DNA from: Poindextera sp036272595
GTDB lineage: Bacteria > Pseudomonadota > Alphaproteobacteria > Caulobacterales > Caulobacteraceae
Assembly: GCA_036272595.1 (NCBI GenBank)
Contig: DATAYM010000087.1
Span: 1-64,000, forward strand
Length of the DNA: 64,000 nt
Direction of reading: 5' to 3'
The translations under genes were made by a program, and so were the position numbers. Shown here piece after piece: positions 62,594 to 64,000 of this stretch. The notes beneath the pieces were generated by a model that was not told the origin of the DNA, ran no database searches, and saw only the letters and a program-made list of their open reading frames with translations. Each line of letters opens with the position of its first letter. Position 1 is the stretch's first letter.

Positions 62594-63464
62594 GGGCGGC
62601 CGCGTCCGGCGCCGGCGACCTCAGCCCCTGCCAGAGCAGGAAGGCGCCGATCAGCACCATGGGCGCCGACAGCATCATCCCCATGGTCAGGCCGAAGGGG
62701 AAGATCGGCATGGTCAGGTCGGGATTGCGCACCTGCTCCAGGAGGATGCGGATGGCGCCGTAGAGGATCAGGAAAAGGCCGGTGATGGCGCCGCGCCGCT
62801 GCAGCCAGTGCGCGCGGTGGGTGGCCCAGCGCAGGACCAGGAAGATCAGGACGCCCTCCAGGGCCGCCTCGTAGAGCTGGCTGGGGTAGCGCGGCTCCAG
62901 GCCGGCCGGGCAGTCGCCGCCGTTGCTGAGGCGGATGTGCGGGCTGCAGAAGACCATGCCCCAGGGCCCGTGGGTCACCCGGCCCCAGAGCTCGCCGTTG
63001 ATGAAGTTGGCGATGCGGCCGAAGAACTGGCCGATCGGCTGGCAGGGCGCCACCAGGTCGGCCAGCAGCAGAACGTCGATGCGGTTGACCCGGGCGAAGC
63101 CGAGGATGGCGAGGGCGACGCCGATCGCCCCGCCGTGGAAGCTCATGCCGCCGTGCCAGAGCTCGAAGATCTCCCACGGATGGCTGAACAGGAAGGGCCG
63201 CTCCTGGGCCGAGGGCAGCATGTAGAACAGCACATAGCCCAGCCGGCCGCCGACGATGACGCCGAGGGTGATCCACAGCACCAGGTCGTCGATCTGCGCC
63301 ACGCTTGCCGTCGGCGTGCGCGCGCCCCAGAGCTTGGGATTGCGCACCAGGCCGACCGCATAGCGCCAGCCGAGCAGGATGCCGGCCACATAGGCCAGGG
63401 CGTACCAGCGCAGCGCGAACGGCCCGAGCTGGACGATGACGGGGTTGAAATCCGGAAAGACCAA
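62580..63464 (-). CDS. lgt: Prolipoprotein diacylglyceryl transferase
   Basis: Transfers diacylglycerol from phosphatidylglycerol to lipobox cysteines, the first lipoprotein-maturation step. 294 residues with seven transmembrane helices. Signatures are GGRLGYVLFYM, HGGMSFHGGAIG (essential His/Arg region), and GRIANFINGELWGRVT (Lgt signature). The start is TTG at 63464 with GGAGGAG 10 bases upstream; no in-frame ATG fits. The window's predicted lipoproteins (19250, 58084) would be its substrates. Confidence 0.94.
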   Translation of the reverse strand: MVFPDFNPVIVQLGPFALRWYALAYVAGILLGWRYAVGLVRNPKLWGARTPTASVAQIDDLVLWITLGVIVGGRLGYVLFYMLPSAQERPFLFSHPWEIFELWHGGMSFHGGAIGVALAILGFARVNRIDVLLLADLVAPCQPIGQFFGRIANFINGELWGRVTHGPWGMVFCSPHIRLSNGGDCPAGLEPRYPSQLYEAALEGVLIFLVLRWATHRAHWLQRRGAITGLFLILYGAIRILLEQVRNPDLTMPIFPFGLTMGMMLSAPMVLIGAFLLWQGLRSPAPDAAAHEPA

Positions 63465-63562
63465 GGCGGGCCGACTCCTCCGCGCGTCACTGGGCGCAGG
63501 CGGGATTTAGCAGGCCGATCCAATCCCTTCGCATTAATTTTCGGTTTCCCATATAAGGGGCC

Positions 63563-63826
63563 ATGCAGAGCCAAAACCCCTTTCTCGACGAGTTCGCCAA
63601 GCTGACCAACGCCGCGCTCGGGCTTGCGCAAGCCGCCGGCGAAGAGGCCAAGACCGCCTTCCGCGCCCAGGCCGACAAGATGGCGACGGAGTTCGACCTG
63701 ATCCGCCGCGACGAGTTCGAGGCCGTGAAGACGGAGCTGGCGGCGCTGCGCGACGAGGTCGCGGCCCTGAAGGCGGCGAAGACCGCAGAGCCGAAGGCGC
63801 CGGACGGCGAAACCGCTCGCCCGTAG
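63563..63826 (+). CDS. ubiK: Ubiquinone biosynthesis accessory factor UbiK / BMFP-domain protein
   Basis: An 87-residue coiled-coil protein of the UbiK (YqiC, DUF526) family. MQSQNPFLDEFAKLTNAALG is the amphipathic membrane-active part. The second half (FDLIRRDEFEAVKTELAALRDEVAALKA) is a trimeric coiled coil. It helps assemble the ubiquinone-synthesis complex. Divergent from lgt. The upstream region has CATATAAG as a possible -10. Confidence 0.85.
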   Translation: MQSQNPFLDEFAKLTNAALGLAQAAGEEAKTAFRAQADKMATEFDLIRRDEFEAVKTELAALRDEVAALKAAKTAEPKAPDGETARP

Positions 63827-63925
63827 GACGAAGCCGGTTGAGACGCCGGCCGCGAAGCAGATTAGGTTATGATTCACTAAGGCGATCGCGCCGCGGTCGT
63901 CTCGCAGGAGCAAACCCGAGGCCCC

Positions 63926-64000
63926 ATGGACCTTCCCCACTCCGAAGAAGACGACATCGAAACCGGCTCCGATCCGCTGGAGGTGGTCGAGCACGTGCTG
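63926..64000 (+). CDS. YbjN domain-containing protein, 5' end only
   Basis: The first 25 codons of a gene continuing past the right edge: MDLPHSEEDDIETGSDPLEV. The acidic N-terminus and position after a ubiK-like gene resemble YbjN-domain proteins of Caulobacteraceae, but too little is present to be certain. AGGAG lies upstream at 63906-63910, 15 bases before the ATG. A GATTC (GANTC, CcrM target) site is in the intergenic region at 63871-63875. Confidence 0.55.
   Translation, partial: MDLPHSEEDDIETGSDPLEVVEHVL

Overview
The window is GC-rich chromosomal DNA from an alphaproteobacterium. The most likely family is Caulobacteraceae (Caulobacter/Phenylobacterium type; genus not resolvable by eye). 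The grounds are a CcrM-type GANTC adenine methyltransferase, methionine synthase split into two overlapping genes, the set smc - DsbA-like pair - DUF721 - mutY - rnhB - ccrM lying close together, a Rieske/cytochrome b/c1 operon, and UbiK/Lgt/MidA/PgeF housekeeping genes. Genes are packed tightly, with many 4-base ATGA overlaps. No intergenic gap exceeds about 300 bases. I see no rRNA, tRNA, CRISPR array or intact insertion sequence.

Layout. 1-9.2 kb: 3' part-missing pepN, a large intergenic inverted repeat, a decayed DUF433 gene, two acyl-CoA dehydrogenases plus a GST, a CsbD stress protein, the ABC-F factor ettA, a secreted low-complexity protein and a 2-hydroxyacid dehydrogenase. 9.2-14.9 kb: a methionine/folate operon (ArsR-methyltransferase fusion regulator, metF, two-part metH) behind a perfect 16-bp palindrome that overlaps the predicted promoter. 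15-23.3 kb: carboxylesterase, smc, two DsbA-like oxidoreductases and a DUF721 protein on the minus strand, then mutY and small exported proteins. 23.5-25.9 kb: an anomalous patch with a 642-residue protein ending in a GH24 lysozyme domain, followed by a small Cys-containing exported protein; base composition drops part-way through the large gene. 25.9-35.7 kb: a ThDP enzyme with a dihydroorotase-like enzyme, YgfZ, a serine hydrolase, a MazG-like pyrophosphohydrolase, tag, rnhB, a ClC channel and ccrM.

35.7-47.7 kb: a secreted protein made of five four-cysteine repeats, an MBL-fold/SDR/HAD/GNAT operon, an SDR, an MFS transporter, a GNAT-DUF1285-NUDIX-CCA transferase run, an aldo/keto reductase and a general-stress PNPOx-fold protein. 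47.8-49.8 kb: a small lower-GC accessory islet holding an orphan MNT nucleotidyltransferase, a PD-(D/E)XK nuclease and a translationally coupled unknown protein. This is the best candidate for an undescribed defence or conflict module. 49.8-64 kb: hemF, trmL, the bc1 operon petABC, two tandem dienelactone hydrolases, ychF, pth, rplY, a lipoprotein, prs, a GNAT, pgeF, midA-like, lgt, ubiK and the start of a ybjN-like gene.

The core genes serve translation quality control (ettA, ychF, pth, L25, CCA transferase, trmL), DNA repair and the cell cycle (mutY, tag, rnhB, smc, ccrM), one-carbon metabolism and respiration. The unusual content sits in the 23.5-25.9 kb and 47.8-49.8 kb patches and in the Cys-repeat protein at 36-37.3 kb.
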